Shown here piece after piece: positions 5,349-13,264 of a stretch of DNA of 46,423 nt. The notes under the pieces were generated by a model. That model was given only the letters and a program-made list of their open reading frames with translations. It was not told the DNA's origin and did not search any database. The DNA comes from a virus: IMG/VR virus record IMGVR_UViG_3300032092_000059, positions 1 to 46,423 of that record; one strand, 5' to 3'. Every line of letters starts with the position of its first letter. The first letter of the stretch is position 1. A program made the position numbers and the translations under genes.

Positions 5349-5502
5349 CGTTTCTCTTTCTCCAAAAAAATATTTTAGATAGTATTTTTTCTATACGTTT
5401 TTCAATCTTATCTTCCATTTGTCCCGCAGGAGTTTCTTCCTTATAATATTTTGTTTGGAAATAAGGATTTTTCATTTGTTTAGAAAACTCATGAGGGGTC
5501 AT
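5341..5502 (-). CDS. Hypothetical basic protein (53 aa)
   Basis: A 53-residue protein (MTPHEFSKQMKNPYFQ...) whose second half is basic and helical (EKRIEKILSKIFFWRKR). Its end overlaps the start of the oxygenase gene by 8 nt, indicating coupling. A TATAAT-like box lies about 7 nt before its ATG (GGTATAATGGAGTA), so it may be transcribed without a leader. Function unknown. Confidence 0.6.
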   Translation of the reverse strand: MTPHEFSKQMKNPYFQTKYYKEETPAGQMEDKIEKRIEKILSKIFFWRKRNDA

Positions 5503-5530
5503 TACTCCATTATACCGCATGGCAAAACAA

Positions 5531-5564
5531 AAAGCCCATTCAGAGGCGGATCCGAATGGGCTTT
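5531..5564 (-). terminator. Intrinsic terminator of the leftward lysis operon
   Basis: An 11-bp perfect stem (AAAGCCCATTC with GAATGGGCTTT) with a 12-nt loop. On the minus strand it is followed by a T-rich run (TTTTTGTTTT), as expected for Rho-independent termination of transcripts from 7004 to 5649. Confidence 0.85.
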
Positions 5565-5580
5565 GCTGCCGTTTAAGGCA

Positions 5581-5634
5581 ATTATAGGGAACAATAAATT
5601 GCTCGACCTATAATCTTATTGTATGTTATACAAT
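5581..5634. repeat. Two inverted repeats between operons
   Basis: ATTATAGG (5581-5588) pairs with CCTATAAT (5607-5614). Right after, ATTGTAT-GTT-ATACAAT (5618-5634) forms a 17-nt palindrome that extends by one more pair. They lie just past the end of the leftward lysis operon, before its terminator. They may be an operator or a second termination structure. Confidence 0.45.
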
Positions 5635-5648
5635 ATTTTAAGTCAATA

Positions 5649-5843
5649 CTAATCTACAGAAATCATTCCTCTTGCGATTAGTGCATCAACAATTCCACTG
5701 CACATTTGATTATATCCAGGTTGTGCCTGCAATAAAGCCTTTTCTAGCTCTACTAGGTCTCCCTGAGCCTGTACAGTTGCTTGTCTTGATTGAATATTAA
5801 TTTGTTCAACCATTGTGTCTACTACAGCTTCTTTAGTCGCCAT
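5649..5843 (-). CDS. Hypothetical helical protein (64 aa)
   Basis: A 64-residue, likely coiled-coil protein (Gln- and Ala-rich: INIQSRQATVQAQGDLVELEKALLQAQ). It overlaps the upstream gene by 11 nt and is the last member of the leftward operon. No family recognised. Confidence 0.65.
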   Translation of the reverse strand: MATKEAVVDTMVEQINIQSRQATVQAQGDLVELEKALLQAQPGYNQMCSGIVDALIARGMISVD

Positions 5844-6045
5844 TTTCTTCCTTTTCTTCTATTGAGTATGATGGGCTGGGACCCAGAAGGAATCCCTCTT
5901 TGTGATATTGTATCATTTTTCCTACTTCTTCTCCACCGACTGATCCTTTTGCCACCAGGGTCAGCATATCGTAAATTCGGTGAAGCATTATATAATTTAC
6001 CATAGGCAAATTGTCTTCTAAGGCTTGAGGCTCTTTTTCATCCAT
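5833..6045 (-). CDS. Hypothetical protein (70 aa)
   Basis: A 70-residue protein with acidic ends and a helical centre (NLPMVNYIMLHRIYDMLTLVAK). A similar central motif occurs in unnamed small proteins of other phages. The start ATG overlaps the upstream stop (TAATG). Position next to the lytic enzyme gives no more than a hint of function. Confidence 0.65.
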   Translation of the reverse strand: MDEKEPQALEDNLPMVNYIMLHRIYDMLTLVAKGSVGGEEVGKMIQYHKEGFLLGPSPSYSIEEKEENGD

Positions 6046-6248
6046 TATGGTCTCCCCATATCTTCCCAGAATTTCTCTCTCCCCATAGAATCTGTTTCTG
6101 TGAGGGCATTTGATTCAAATTCAAATGAAGAAAATGTCTCTTCTTCCGCCGCACTGAAATTCGCACTATTTTGCGGAATCACTTTGACATGAAAAAAGTT
6201 ATTTTCTTCTTCACAGGCACATTGCCCATTTTTACATTTATTCAGCAT
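6045..6248 (-). CDS. Hypothetical protein with N-terminal Cys cluster (67 aa)
   Basis: It starts MLNKCKNGQCACEEENNFF: three cysteines within eight residues followed by an acidic, Ser-rich remainder. It overlaps the upstream frame by 11 nt and the downstream start by one base. The cysteines could hold a metal. No family recognised. Confidence 0.6.
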   Translation of the reverse strand: MLNKCKNGQCACEEENNFFHVKVIPQNSANFSAAEEETFSSFEFESNALTETDSMGREKFWEDMGRP

Positions 6249-6447
6249 TTTTTATTAATCCTAATATTTCTTCGTAGTCTTTTGTCCCAAGAATTTTTTT
6301 ATAATCACATGATAGGCAATAAACAAAAACCCTGTCTTGCATATCTTGGTTGGGCAAAAGAGGACCCTGATCCATTGGACATTCAAGTCTTGGAACAAGG
6401 CCCTCTTCTGATAAGGCTATGTATTTAGATACATACTGTACCTGCAT
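6238..6447 (-). CDS. Zinc-ribbon protein (69 aa)
   Basis: A 69-residue protein with a Cys (CPMDQG, residue 23) and a Cys pair (YCLSCDYKK, residues 44-47), a one-sided zinc ribbon. It lies 5 nt after the lysozyme-like gene with AGG before its ATG. Function unknown; similar short ribbons are frequent among phage accessory proteins. Confidence 0.65.
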   Translation of the reverse strand: MQVQYVSKYIALSEEGLVPRLECPMDQGPLLPNQDMQDRVFVYCLSCDYKKILGTKDYEEILGLIKNAE

Positions 6448-6452
6448 TTGAC

Positions 6453-7004
6453 CTACTTTTTCTGATCAGTCGGGAATTGCAATAGCCATTCCTTTGCTTT
6501 TGGGGTCATACCCTTCCAAGCCGACCAATCAATACCGCCATTGGTCATGTAATACGTTATCTCTGCGTTTGTTACTGGGTCGAATAACTCTTTGTTACTC
6601 TTTAGGTCGAATTTCTCTAGTCTTGCAGGACCGAGATTTCCAATCATATTGATCTGGAATATTCCATAGGAATTATCTCCAGTTTGCTTATCCCCGTTAT
6701 ATGCAAGCGGTCTTCCGTTAGATTCACGCTTTGCTATTGACCAGGCTTTCTTAAGGCCTGACCCTTCGAATCCTACAGTCTTAAGAAGCGTTAGCAACTC
6801 TTCGTCTGTAAGCATCTCAGATGGCTTGTAAATCTCTTTACTAAAACTATCTAAGACTTCTTGCTTTAGTTGGGCTTCAGTTTTCACTAAAGGTTTTACT
6901 GTCAAGGCTTGTGCAGGCTGGACTGGAAACATAAATAATGTTATCATTACTATCGTAACCAGATTATGAGCCAAATCACTAACCTGTTGTTTTATTTTCT
7001 CCAT
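6453..7004 (-). CDS. Secreted lysozyme / transglycosylase-like lysin (183 aa)
   Basis: Residues 12-30 form a hydrophobic signal segment ending near AQA (residues 31-33), so the enzyme is probably exported. The catalytic half has the lytic transglycosylase-like order AWSIAKRESNGRP (putative catalytic Glu94), GDNSYGIFQINM and a closing WSAW. It should cleave the glycan strands of peptidoglycan. I chose the ATG of MEKIKQQ because AGGAGG lies 8 nt upstream; earlier Met codons have no such site. It is first in a five-gene leftward operon driven by the promoter at 7038-7067. It could serve lysis or virion entry. Confidence 0.8.
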   Translation of the reverse strand: MEKIKQQVSDLAHNLVTIVMITLFMFPVQPAQALTVKPLVKTEAQLKQEVLDSFSKEIYKPSEMLTDEELLTLLKTVGFEGSGLKKAWSIAKRESNGRPLAYNGDKQTGDNSYGIFQINMIGNLGPARLEKFDLKSNKELFDPVTNAEITYYMTNGGIDWSAWKGMTPKAKEWLLQFPTDQKK

Positions 7005-7037
7005 TGGCATTTCCTCCTCTAGAGATAACGAACTACA

Positions 7038-7067
7038 ATCATAACATTGATGGGATAAGCCTGTCAA
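7038..7067 (-). promoter_or_regulatory. Strong leftward promoter of the lysin operon
   Basis: Minus strand: consensus TTGACA, 18-nt spacer, TATGAT with TG one base upstream (extended -10). It lies about 35 nt before the lysin ATG. The same TTGACN / 18 nt / TGT-TATNNT layout appears at 2418-2447. Confidence 0.75.
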
Positions 7068-7089
7068 GCCAGTCAACTAGAAAGAAAAT

Positions 7090-8091
7090 ATGAATATATC
7101 CTATTACACTATTCAAGCTGGCTTAAATCCTGCAGTTGGTTTTGGCTATGCGGGCAAAAATATAGTTAAATCATTAAATAATTTAGGACACTCAGTATCT
7201 TTTGCTAATCCTAAATCTACTATTCAATTAAATTTTACTCAGCCCCATCATTATAAGCTACATAGAAATCAGTATCAGATTGGATACACTCCGTGGGAGT
7301 CAACATCTATGAGGCCAGACTGGATTGAAAGATTTAATGCATGCGATGAAGTCTGGGCAACGTCTGATTGGTGTGCACAAGTTTTTAAAGACAACGGAAT
7401 AACAAAACCAATATATGTTTATCCACATGGCATTGAAGATATATGGAAGCCAAAGCGTAGGGTTGTTAGAGAAGGACAACCAATTAAATTTTTACATATT
7501 GGAGAGCCCTCTCCAAGAAAAGACGGGCAGCTAGCAGTAGAAACTTTTATCAAGCTTTTTGGTAATAATCCAGATTATCATTTAACAATTAAAGCTCACA
7601 AGTTTAATACAGTTAGAGTTTACGATCAAAATAATAGATTTGGAAGCCCAGAAGAACTTTATAGTAATATAACTTTAATCACTGAAGAGTTTGAAGAAGC
7701 AGATCTTGTTTCTCTTTATCATAGCCACCATGTTCTACTTTACCCAACATGGGGAGAAGGTTTTGGATTTATACCACTTCAAGGATTAGCAACAGGCATG
7801 CCAGTTATATCAACATATGATTGGTCTCATTATGTGGACTACATTGGCCCCCTTAAATTAAAATCTAAACTTACAGATGAGACTTTACCAAAATCAGTTG
7901 GAGATGAATACATCGGGAAAATGTTTAAACCAGATGCAAAACATTTAGAAGAGTTGATGTATGAAGTATCTTTAAACTACAAGGCTTACTCTGGTTACTA
8001 TTTTGCTCAATCAAATAAAATACATGAAGAATACAACTGGGATCAGTTGACTAAGAAAGCCTTCAAACATTTAGTAGAAAAATTTTTATAA
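7090..8091 (+). CDS. Glycosyltransferase, GT-B fold, group 1 type (333 aa)
   Basis: A GT4-like glycosyltransferase: N-terminal acceptor domain with a Gly-rich start (GFGYAGKNI), then a donor domain with HIGEPSPRKDG and the C-terminal signature TWGEGFGFIPLQGLATGMPVIS, which contacts the nucleotide sugar. Length is usual for the family. It transfers a sugar from a nucleotide donor to an unknown acceptor, for example a virion protein, phage DNA or host surface glycan. It diverges from the lysin operon and precedes the reductase; AGAAAG is a modest ribosome binding site. Confidence 0.85.
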   Translation: MNISYYTIQAGLNPAVGFGYAGKNIVKSLNNLGHSVSFANPKSTIQLNFTQPHHYKLHRNQYQIGYTPWESTSMRPDWIERFNACDEVWATSDWCAQVFKDNGITKPIYVYPHGIEDIWKPKRRVVREGQPIKFLHIGEPSPRKDGQLAVETFIKLFGNNPDYHLTIKAHKFNTVRVYDQNNRFGSPEELYSNITLITEEFEEADLVSLYHSHHVLLYPTWGEGFGFIPLQGLATGMPVISTYDWSHYVDYIGPLKLKSKLTDETLPKSVGDEYIGKMFKPDAKHLEELMYEVSLNYKAYSGYYFAQSNKIHEEYNWDQLTKKAFKHLVEKFL

Positions 8092-8114
8092 CGCTTCCCC
8101 TTTTAAAGTTTGTT

Positions 8115-8123
8115 TGGTAGAAT
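8115..8123 (+). promoter_or_regulatory. Extended -10 before the reductase gene
   Basis: TGG-TAGAAT about 55 nt before the reductase ATG, identical in form to the box at 10114-10122. No -35 match is visible. The short leader contains a small GCC/GGC hairpin but is too short for a cobalamin riboswitch. Confidence 0.45.
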
Positions 8124-8178
8124 AGGATCTTCACACTAAATTTAAATTAACCGCCAGGCGGAGAAACAGGTATTATAA

Positions 8179-10113
8179 ATGTCTAAGACTATTGCTAACC
8201 CATATGAAAATTTTATTGCGCTATCTCGATATGCAAGATGGATATCAGAAGATAATCGTCGTGAGACTTGGGGAGAAACAGTAGATAGATACTTTAGCTT
8301 TATGCTAAATCACCTAAAAGAAAATTACAATTATATTCCAAATGAAAAGCTTGTAGCGGAATTAAAAGACGGTGTATTTCAAAGAAACGTCATGCCCTCT
8401 ATGCGCTCCGTTATGACATCTGGAGCAGCACTAGAAAGAGATAATGTAGCAGGATATAACTGTTCATTTGTTCCAGTTGATTCACCTCGTTCATTTGACG
8501 AGACAATGTATATTCTTATGTGTGGCACAGGCGTAGGCTTCTCTGTTGAATACAAGTATGTTAATAAGCTTCCTGCCGTCCCAGATTCTTTTGAAAAGTC
8601 AGATACAGTAATTGTTGTAGAAGATTCAAAGCAGGGATGGGCAAAAGCATATCGTGAACTACTAGCTCTTCTTTGGACAGGACACATTCCAGCAATTGAT
8701 GTTAGCAAGGTACGTCCAGCAGGTGCACGTCTAAAAACAATGGGTGGTCGATCATCGGGACCACAACCATTAATCAACTTATTTGATTTTACAATTGCAA
8801 AGTTTAAAAATGCAGCAGGCCGTAATTTAAAGCCAATTGAGGCACACGACATTATGTGTAAGATAGGAGAAGTTGTAGTTGTCGGTGGAGTAAGAAGATC
8901 GGCAATGATTTCTCTTTCTAATATTAACGATATTGAGATGGCCGCAGCAAAGTCAGGAAACTGGTGGGAGAATAACACACAACGTGCTTTGTCTAACAAC
9001 TCTGTTGCGTATTCACGCAAGCCAGACATGGAGCAATTTATTGCAGAATGGAAATCTTTATATGACTCAAAGTCGGGAGAACGAGGTATATACAATGTGG
9101 CCGCAGCTCAAGCCCAAGCAGCCAAGTATGGAAGAAGAGATCCAGATATACACTACGGAACTAACCCGTGTTCAGAGATTATTTTACGTCCTTATCAGTT
9201 TTGTAACCTTTCAGAAGTCGTATTACGTGAAAATGATACAAAGAAAGATATTGAGCGTAAAGTAGAGCTTGCAACTATTCTCGGCACCTGGCAGTCAACG
9301 CTTACAGACTTTAAGTATCTTCGAAAGATTTGGAAAGATAACACAGAAGAAGAAAGACTATTAGGTGTTTCTTTAACTGGTCAGTTTGGCCACAAGTTTA
9401 TGTCAGGAAAAGAAGATCTTGTTGCGCTAGAGGCATTTTTAATGACTCTTAGAGAAACGGCAAGAGCAAAAAATAAAGATGAGGCTCAGAAGATTGGGAT
9501 TCAAGAGTCTGCCGCTATTACATGCGTAAAGCCATCAGGAACAGTGTCTCAATTGGTCGGGGTGTCTTCAGGAATGCATGCTTGGCATTCTCCATATTAT
9601 ATTCGTACTGTTCGTGGTTCAAAAGGAGATCCAATTTCTGTATTTCTTAAAGAAGTTGGAATCCCAGTAGAAGATGATGTAATGAAGCCAAACGATACAT
9701 ACGTTTTCTCATTTCCAGTAAAAGCACCAGAAGGTGCAATTGTTAGAAATGATTTGACAGCCATAGAGCACCTAAACATTTGGCTGGTTTACCAACGTGC
9801 ATGGTGTGAGCATAAGCCATCTATTACTGTATCTGTAAAAGAGGACGAGTGGATGGAAGTTGGAGCTTGGGTATATAAGCATTTTGATGAGGTTTCTGGA
9901 ATTTCATTCCTGCCACACTCAGATCACTCATACAAGCAGGCGCCATACCAAGAGGTGACAAAAGAAGAATATGAAGATCTTCTTTCTAAGATGCCTAAAG
10001 AAATTCGTTGGGAAGACCTATCTTTTTATGAGACAGAAGATGGCACTTCTACCAATGCAACACTTGCCTGCAGCTCAGATGGAAATTGTGAGCTTGTAGA
10101 TATTTCTGCTTAG
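8179..10113 (+). CDS. nrdJ: Adenosylcobalamin-dependent ribonucleoside-triphosphate reductase, class II (644 aa)
   Basis: It makes deoxynucleotides from ribonucleotides using adenosylcobalamin. Key residues match the monomeric lactobacillar type: Cys95 (GYNCS) and Cys343 (FCN) as the active-site redox pair, and N330-P-C332-S-E334 with the thiyl-radical Cys. The 11-residue step from Cys332 to Cys343 matches the family. The C-terminal Cys631/Cys637 act as the shuttle pair. At 644 aa it is about 95 residues shorter than the 739-aa model enzyme. It needs B12 from the host but no partner subunit. Its role is to supply dNTPs for phage replication. Confidence 0.95.
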   Translation: MSKTIANPYENFIALSRYARWISEDNRRETWGETVDRYFSFMLNHLKENYNYIPNEKLVAELKDGVFQRNVMPSMRSVMTSGAALERDNVAGYNCSFVPVDSPRSFDETMYILMCGTGVGFSVEYKYVNKLPAVPDSFEKSDTVIVVEDSKQGWAKAYRELLALLWTGHIPAIDVSKVRPAGARLKTMGGRSSGPQPLINLFDFTIAKFKNAAGRNLKPIEAHDIMCKIGEVVVVGGVRRSAMISLSNINDIEMAAAKSGNWWENNTQRALSNNSVAYSRKPDMEQFIAEWKSLYDSKSGERGIYNVAAAQAQAAKYGRRDPDIHYGTNPCSEIILRPYQFCNLSEVVLRENDTKKDIERKVELATILGTWQSTLTDFKYLRKIWKDNTEEERLLGVSLTGQFGHKFMSGKEDLVALEAFLMTLRETARAKNKDEAQKIGIQESAAITCVKPSGTVSQLVGVSSGMHAWHSPYYIRTVRGSKGDPISVFLKEVGIPVEDDVMKPNDTYVFSFPVKAPEGAIVRNDLTAIEHLNIWLVYQRAWCEHKPSITVSVKEDEWMEVGAWVYKHFDEVSGISFLPHSDHSYKQAPYQEVTKEEYEDLLSKMPKEIRWEDLSFYETEDGTSTNATLACSSDGNCELVDISA

Positions 10114-10122
10114 TGGTAGAAT
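10094..10122 (+). promoter_or_regulatory. Promoter before the holin-like gene
   Basis: TTGTAG, 17-nt spacer, TAGAAT with an extended TGG. It overlaps the end of the reductase gene and leads into a 60-nt leader with two hairpins. Confidence 0.55.
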
Positions 10123-10129
10123 ATTAGTA

Positions 10130-10165
10130 TTGGGGAATACCCCAAAATTCTGGGCACCCTGCCCA
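10130..10165 (+). other. Two hairpins in the leader of the holin-like gene
   Basis: TTGGGG-AATA-CCCCAA (10130-10145) and TGGGC-ACCCT-GCCCA (10151-10165) stand side by side, just before the ribosome binding site (GGAGATGATAAG). Neither has a T-tract. They may stabilise the transcript or time expression of the gene. Confidence 0.45.
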
Positions 10166-10181
10166 AAATGGAGATGATAAG

Positions 10182-10424
10182 ATGGCTATCAAAAAATTTG
10201 ATAAGGCTGATTTAAATAAAGACGGGAAAGTAACAATGCAAGAACAAATTTTAGCAGCAATTGGAACATACGGAAGAGCATTTTTGGCAGCAGCTACAGC
10301 ACTCTATATGACTGGTAATACAAATCCAAAGGATTTGATTGCAGCTGGAGTAGCAGCAATTGCACCAGTTATTCTAAAGGCTCTAAGCCCAAGCAACAAG
10401 GAATTTGGATTTACAAGCAAGTAA
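10182..10424 (+). CDS. Holin-like membrane protein with EF-hand-like loop (80 aa)
   Basis: Residues 8-20 (DLNKDGKVTMQEQ) fit a calcium-binding DxNxDGxVTxxE loop. Hydrophobic segments at about 29-43 and 53-67 are separated by a short polar turn (TGNTNPKDL), and a polar tail follows. The membrane part resembles small holin-type proteins seen in other aquatic phages. Placement after the reductase and before tail genes does not prove lysis; a calcium-responsive lysis switch is speculative. GGAGATGATAAG provides the ribosome binding site. Confidence 0.65.
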   Translation: MAIKKFDKADLNKDGKVTMQEQILAAIGTYGRAFLAAATALYMTGNTNPKDLIAAGVAAIAPVILKALSPSNKEFGFTSK

Positions 10425-10447
10425 TTTAATCTTTACTGTTAGGATAG

Positions 10448-10477
10448 CTCCTGTGCTAAAATAAGCATAGGAGTTTT
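10448..10477 (+). terminator. Terminator-like hairpin overlapping a -10 box
   Basis: CTCCTGTGCT pairs with AGCATAGGAG (one G-U) around AAAATA, followed by TTTT. The same bases include TGC-TAAAAT (10454-10462), an extended -10 for the following tail gene. The site could end the holin transcript and start the tail transcript; both readings are plausible. Confidence 0.5.
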
Positions 10478-10498
10478 CCTATTTAGGAGTACTATAAA

Positions 10499-10846
10499 AT
10501 GGCAGGGCAAAAGAATTTCGAAGTGGATCAAAATGCCACATTTTCATTTATTGTTGAATATAAAGACAATAATGGATTACCCGTTGACTTAACTGGAGCA
10601 ACAGCAAAAATGCAGGTTCGTGATACAAAGGGCGGAAGCAAGTTAGCATTTAGCTTAACATCTCCAGCAGGTGGAATTACAATTACCCCAGCACTTGGTA
10701 AACTGACTATTAAAATGACTCCAACACAAACTAATAAGCTATTCTATCCAAAATCATCATATGACATTATGTTGACAGATTCAAATGCAAATAAAATTAA
10801 ATTGCTAGAAGGCTTTATGACTCTTAGCAGATCGGTGACAATATAA
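10499..10846 (+). CDS. Tail appendage protein, Ig-like/BppU-N-like (115 aa)
   Basis: A beta-sandwich protein: FEVDQNATFSFIVEYKDNNG, then LPVDLTGATAKMQVRD, a pattern common at the N terminus of baseplate and receptor-binding proteins. It is probably a virion part that starts the fibre gene block. AGGAG lies before the ATG, and its stop overlaps the next start (TAATG). Confidence 0.6.
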   Translation: MAGQKNFEVDQNATFSFIVEYKDNNGLPVDLTGATAKMQVRDTKGGSKLAFSLTSPAGGITITPALGKLTIKMTPTQTNKLFYPKSSYDIMLTDSNANKIKLLEGFMTLSRSVTI

Positions 10847-11283
10847 TGGTAGAAACAATTGTTGTAACAGTTCCAAGTAACGAAGTGGTTGTATCATCTC
10901 CAGGTCCACAGGGGCCAAGAGGTAAAAGTATTCTTAATGGAGCAGGTGCCCCAGCAGAAAATTTTGGCCTAGAGGGAGATTTTTACTATGATAAAAATAC
11001 AACAAGATTCTATGGCCCAAAGCCAACAGACGTAACTTGGACTGGAGCTACAAGCTACCTTTTAAACATGACTCTAGAGTATTCATGGGAACTTACACAG
11101 GTAACTGGCCCAGTATCTGGAGTTTACTCTGTAGAAATTAATCACAATCTAGGAATGAAGCCAAATGTTACAGTTAAATCAAGCGCAGGCGACGTTTTAG
11201 AAACAGGAATAGATTATAATAGTAGTAACAAAATAACACTGACAATGGCTCAACCATTCTCAGGGACAGCGTACCTGTCTTAA
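10846..11283 (+). CDS. Short collagen-like tail appendage protein (145 aa)
   Basis: It has a beta-rich start, then a short collagen-like stretch GPQGPRG (residues 20-26), a strand motif LEGDFYYDKNTTRFYGPK, and a C-terminal domain ending TLTMAQPFSGTAYLS. That last domain matches the end of the next gene (HNLG...[19 protein letters not shown]), so both probably share a trimeric tip or attachment domain. Likely a fibre subunit. Confidence 0.65.
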   Translation: MVETIVVTVPSNEVVVSSPGPQGPRGKSILNGAGAPAENFGLEGDFYYDKNTTRFYGPKPTDVTWTGATSYLLNMTLEYSWELTQVTGPVSGVYSVEINHNLGMKPNVTVKSSAGDVLETGIDYNSSNKITLTMAQPFSGTAYLS

Positions 11284-11295
11284 GGGAGTTAGCAA

Positions 11296-12903
11296 ATGGC
11301 AAGAAAATTTTTAGTTAGCGTTGATCTCAACAAGAATGAGCTTCTCAACGCCAGAATCCAAAACCTTGGTGCTGCACCATCTAGCCCAGTAACTGGACAA
11401 ATTTACTATGATACATCTAATCAAACGATGTACTACTACAATGGACTATCTTCACCTAACGGTCCATGGATGCCAATGTCTGGCTCCACAGAAGTTATTC
11501 AAGACGTCATTGGCTCATCTATTATTGGCGGAGTTGGTTTAACATCAACATACGGTGATCCAGCAGGAACAACAACAATTGATTTGGACAATACAGCAGT
11601 AACAGCTGGTTCATACGGTTCAACAACACAGATTCCTACATTTACAGTTGATGCACAAGGTCGTTTGACTGCAGCAGGAACAGTAGACGTAGCTACAGAG
11701 CTAGATATTACTGGAGACACTGGAACAACTTCAATCTCCTTGCTCACAGAAGGTCTAACTGTAGCTGGAGGAGAAGGTATTGATGTTGCTGTAACAGAAA
11801 ACACAATTACAATATCCTCAGAAGATGCTTCTACAACCAACAAGGGTGCTGCATCATTTAATACAGATGACTTTAATGTAACAGCAGGACACGCAGAACT
11901 AAAAGATACAGTTGTCAAAGCAATCACAACTGATTCTGGAGCACTTACGCCTTCAGGACACGGAATTTCAATTCTTGGTGGAGAAGGTGTTGATGTAACT
12001 CATACTGGCACATCAATTACAGTAACTGGAGAAGATGCAACTTCATCAAATAAAGGTATTGCAAGTTTTGATGCAACAGACTTTACAGTAACATCAGGAG
12101 CTGTAACATTAAATGCTGAGCGTGTACAAGATATCGTTTCTTCACAAATTGTTGCAGGCGAAGGCATTGATGTAACATATGATGATAACGCAGGAACACT
12201 AACAGTAGATGCAGAAATTGCAACAACAACAAATCGTGGTGTTGCTTCTTTTGCTACAGCAGATTTTACCGTAACAGACGGTGCAGTATCTGTTAAGAAC
12301 GTAAACCTTGGAACACAAACCACTGGTGACTACGTTGCAAATATTCAGGGCACAACTAACGAAATAACAGTTAGCCCAACTTCTGGAGAAGGAGCCACAG
12401 TAACAATTGGCCTCCCAGATGATGTAACAATTGCAAACAACCTTAATATCGGCGGAGACCTTAATGTTGCTGGTGTAATTAACACAGTTAACTCAACACA
12501 AGTTAACATATCAGATAATAAGATTAATCTTAACTCTGATATGCCAGAAGAAAATGCACCTTCTTTAAATGCTGGAATTGTTGTACATCGTGGACTTGAA
12601 GCAGATGCTGAAATTCTATGGAACGAAACAGTAGATAGATGGCAAGTTGGTCTTCAGGGTGGATCTTATCATGAGATTGCTCGTGTATGGAAGTCTGATA
12701 TTACAACAACAGAGGTTGCTCCATATACATTCACAGCAACCCACAACCTTGGAACAAGAGATGTATTGGTTGCCGTTTATGCAACTTCTTCTCCATATTC
12801 AGAGGTTGAAGTTGATGTTGATCATACCTCAACAAATGCAGTAACGTTGACATTTGCAATCGCACCAGTAGCTGGAGCATATAGAGTCGTAATCACTGGA
12901 TAA
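11296..12903 (+). CDS. Tail fibre protein with three internal repeats (535 aa)
   Basis: N terminus (1-64): an attachment-type domain ([17 protein letters not shown]). Residues 107-130 carry the fibre motif [15 protein letters not shown]. Three repeats of about 47-48 residues follow (about 157-204, 227-274, 286-334), each with GEGxDV, then TTNxGxASFxTxDFxVTxGxxxL. The C-terminal domain is shared with the preceding protein. The overall form is a beta-structured trimeric fibre for host contact. GGGAG lies upstream of the ATG. Confidence 0.75.
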   Translation: MARKFLVSVDLNKNELLNARIQNLGAAPSSPVTGQIYYDTSNQTMYYYNGLSSPNGPWMPMSGSTEVIQDVIGSSIIGGVGLTSTYGDPAGTTTIDLDNTAVTAGSYGSTTQIPTFTVDAQGRLTAAGTVDVATELDITGDTGTTSISLLTEGLTVAGGEGIDVAVTENTITISSEDASTTNKGAASFNTDDFNVTAGHAELKDTVVKAITTDSGALTPSGHGISILGGEGVDVTHTGTSITVTGEDATSSNKGIASFDATDFTVTSGAVTLNAERVQDIVSSQIVAGEGIDVTYDDNAGTLTVDAEIATTTNRGVASFATADFTVTDGAVSVKNVNLGTQTTGDYVANIQGTTNEITVSPTSGEGATVTIGLPDDVTIANNLNIGGDLNVAGVINTVNSTQVNISDNKINLNSDMPEENAPSLNAGIVVHRGLEADAEILWNETVDRWQVGLQGGSYHEIARVWKSDITTTEVAPYTFTATHNLGTRDVLVAVYATSSPYSEVEVDVDHTSTNAVTLTFAIAPVAGAYRVVITG

Positions 12904-12913
12904 GGAGAGTTAA

Positions 12914-13264
12914 GTGTCTGTACAAAGATTAGTACCTTTACATGCAGTAGCTCTTAGCTCAGACCCAATTAATTCTAGAATTGGTGATTTGTATTATAAT
13001 ACAGTTGATAATGCTTTAAAGTTTTATGATGGATCTGTTTGGAATTTAGTTGGAGGCGGAGCAATAACTGGACTGCTTGATCATGTTCATACATATGATG
13101 GAGAAGTTTATTCTGTTAGCGCAAACGAAATACTTTCAGATGGAATTGTTGATGCAGGAAGCCCTAGTTCAAATCTTGATAATTTACCAGGAACTATTGA
13201 CGGAGGAGCTCCTAATTCAACTGTAAATAATTTAATAGGAAATCTTGATGGAGGAACACCATAA
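12914..13264 (+). CDS. Small tail protein with phage-tail strand motif (116 aa)
   Basis: A GTG start (AAGGAGAG 5 nt upstream) gives MSVQRLVPLHAVAL. The motif GDLYYNTVDNALKFYDGSVW is the same type as in the fibre proteins. The acidic, Gly-rich C terminus (LDNLPGTIDGG repeated) is unusual. It is paralogous in layout to the 157-aa gene at 17267, which also directly precedes a large Mtd_N-type fibre. Its stop overlaps the next ATG. Confidence 0.65.
   Translation: MSVQRLVPLHAVALSSDPINSRIGDLYYNTVDNALKFYDGSVWNLVGGGAITGLLDHVHTYDGEVYSVSANEILSDGIVDAGSPSSNLDNLPGTIDGGAPNSTVNNLIGNLDGGTP

Noticed and set aside
8092-8178. Cobalamin riboswitch before the B12-dependent reductase
   Set aside because: The gap is under 90 nt, too short for the usual cobalamin aptamer, and no B12-box-like sequence is seen.
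8379-9095. A 238-codon leftward frame inside the reductase gene
   Set aside because: It lies wholly within a gene with all catalytic residues; no ribosome binding site or protein-like motifs.
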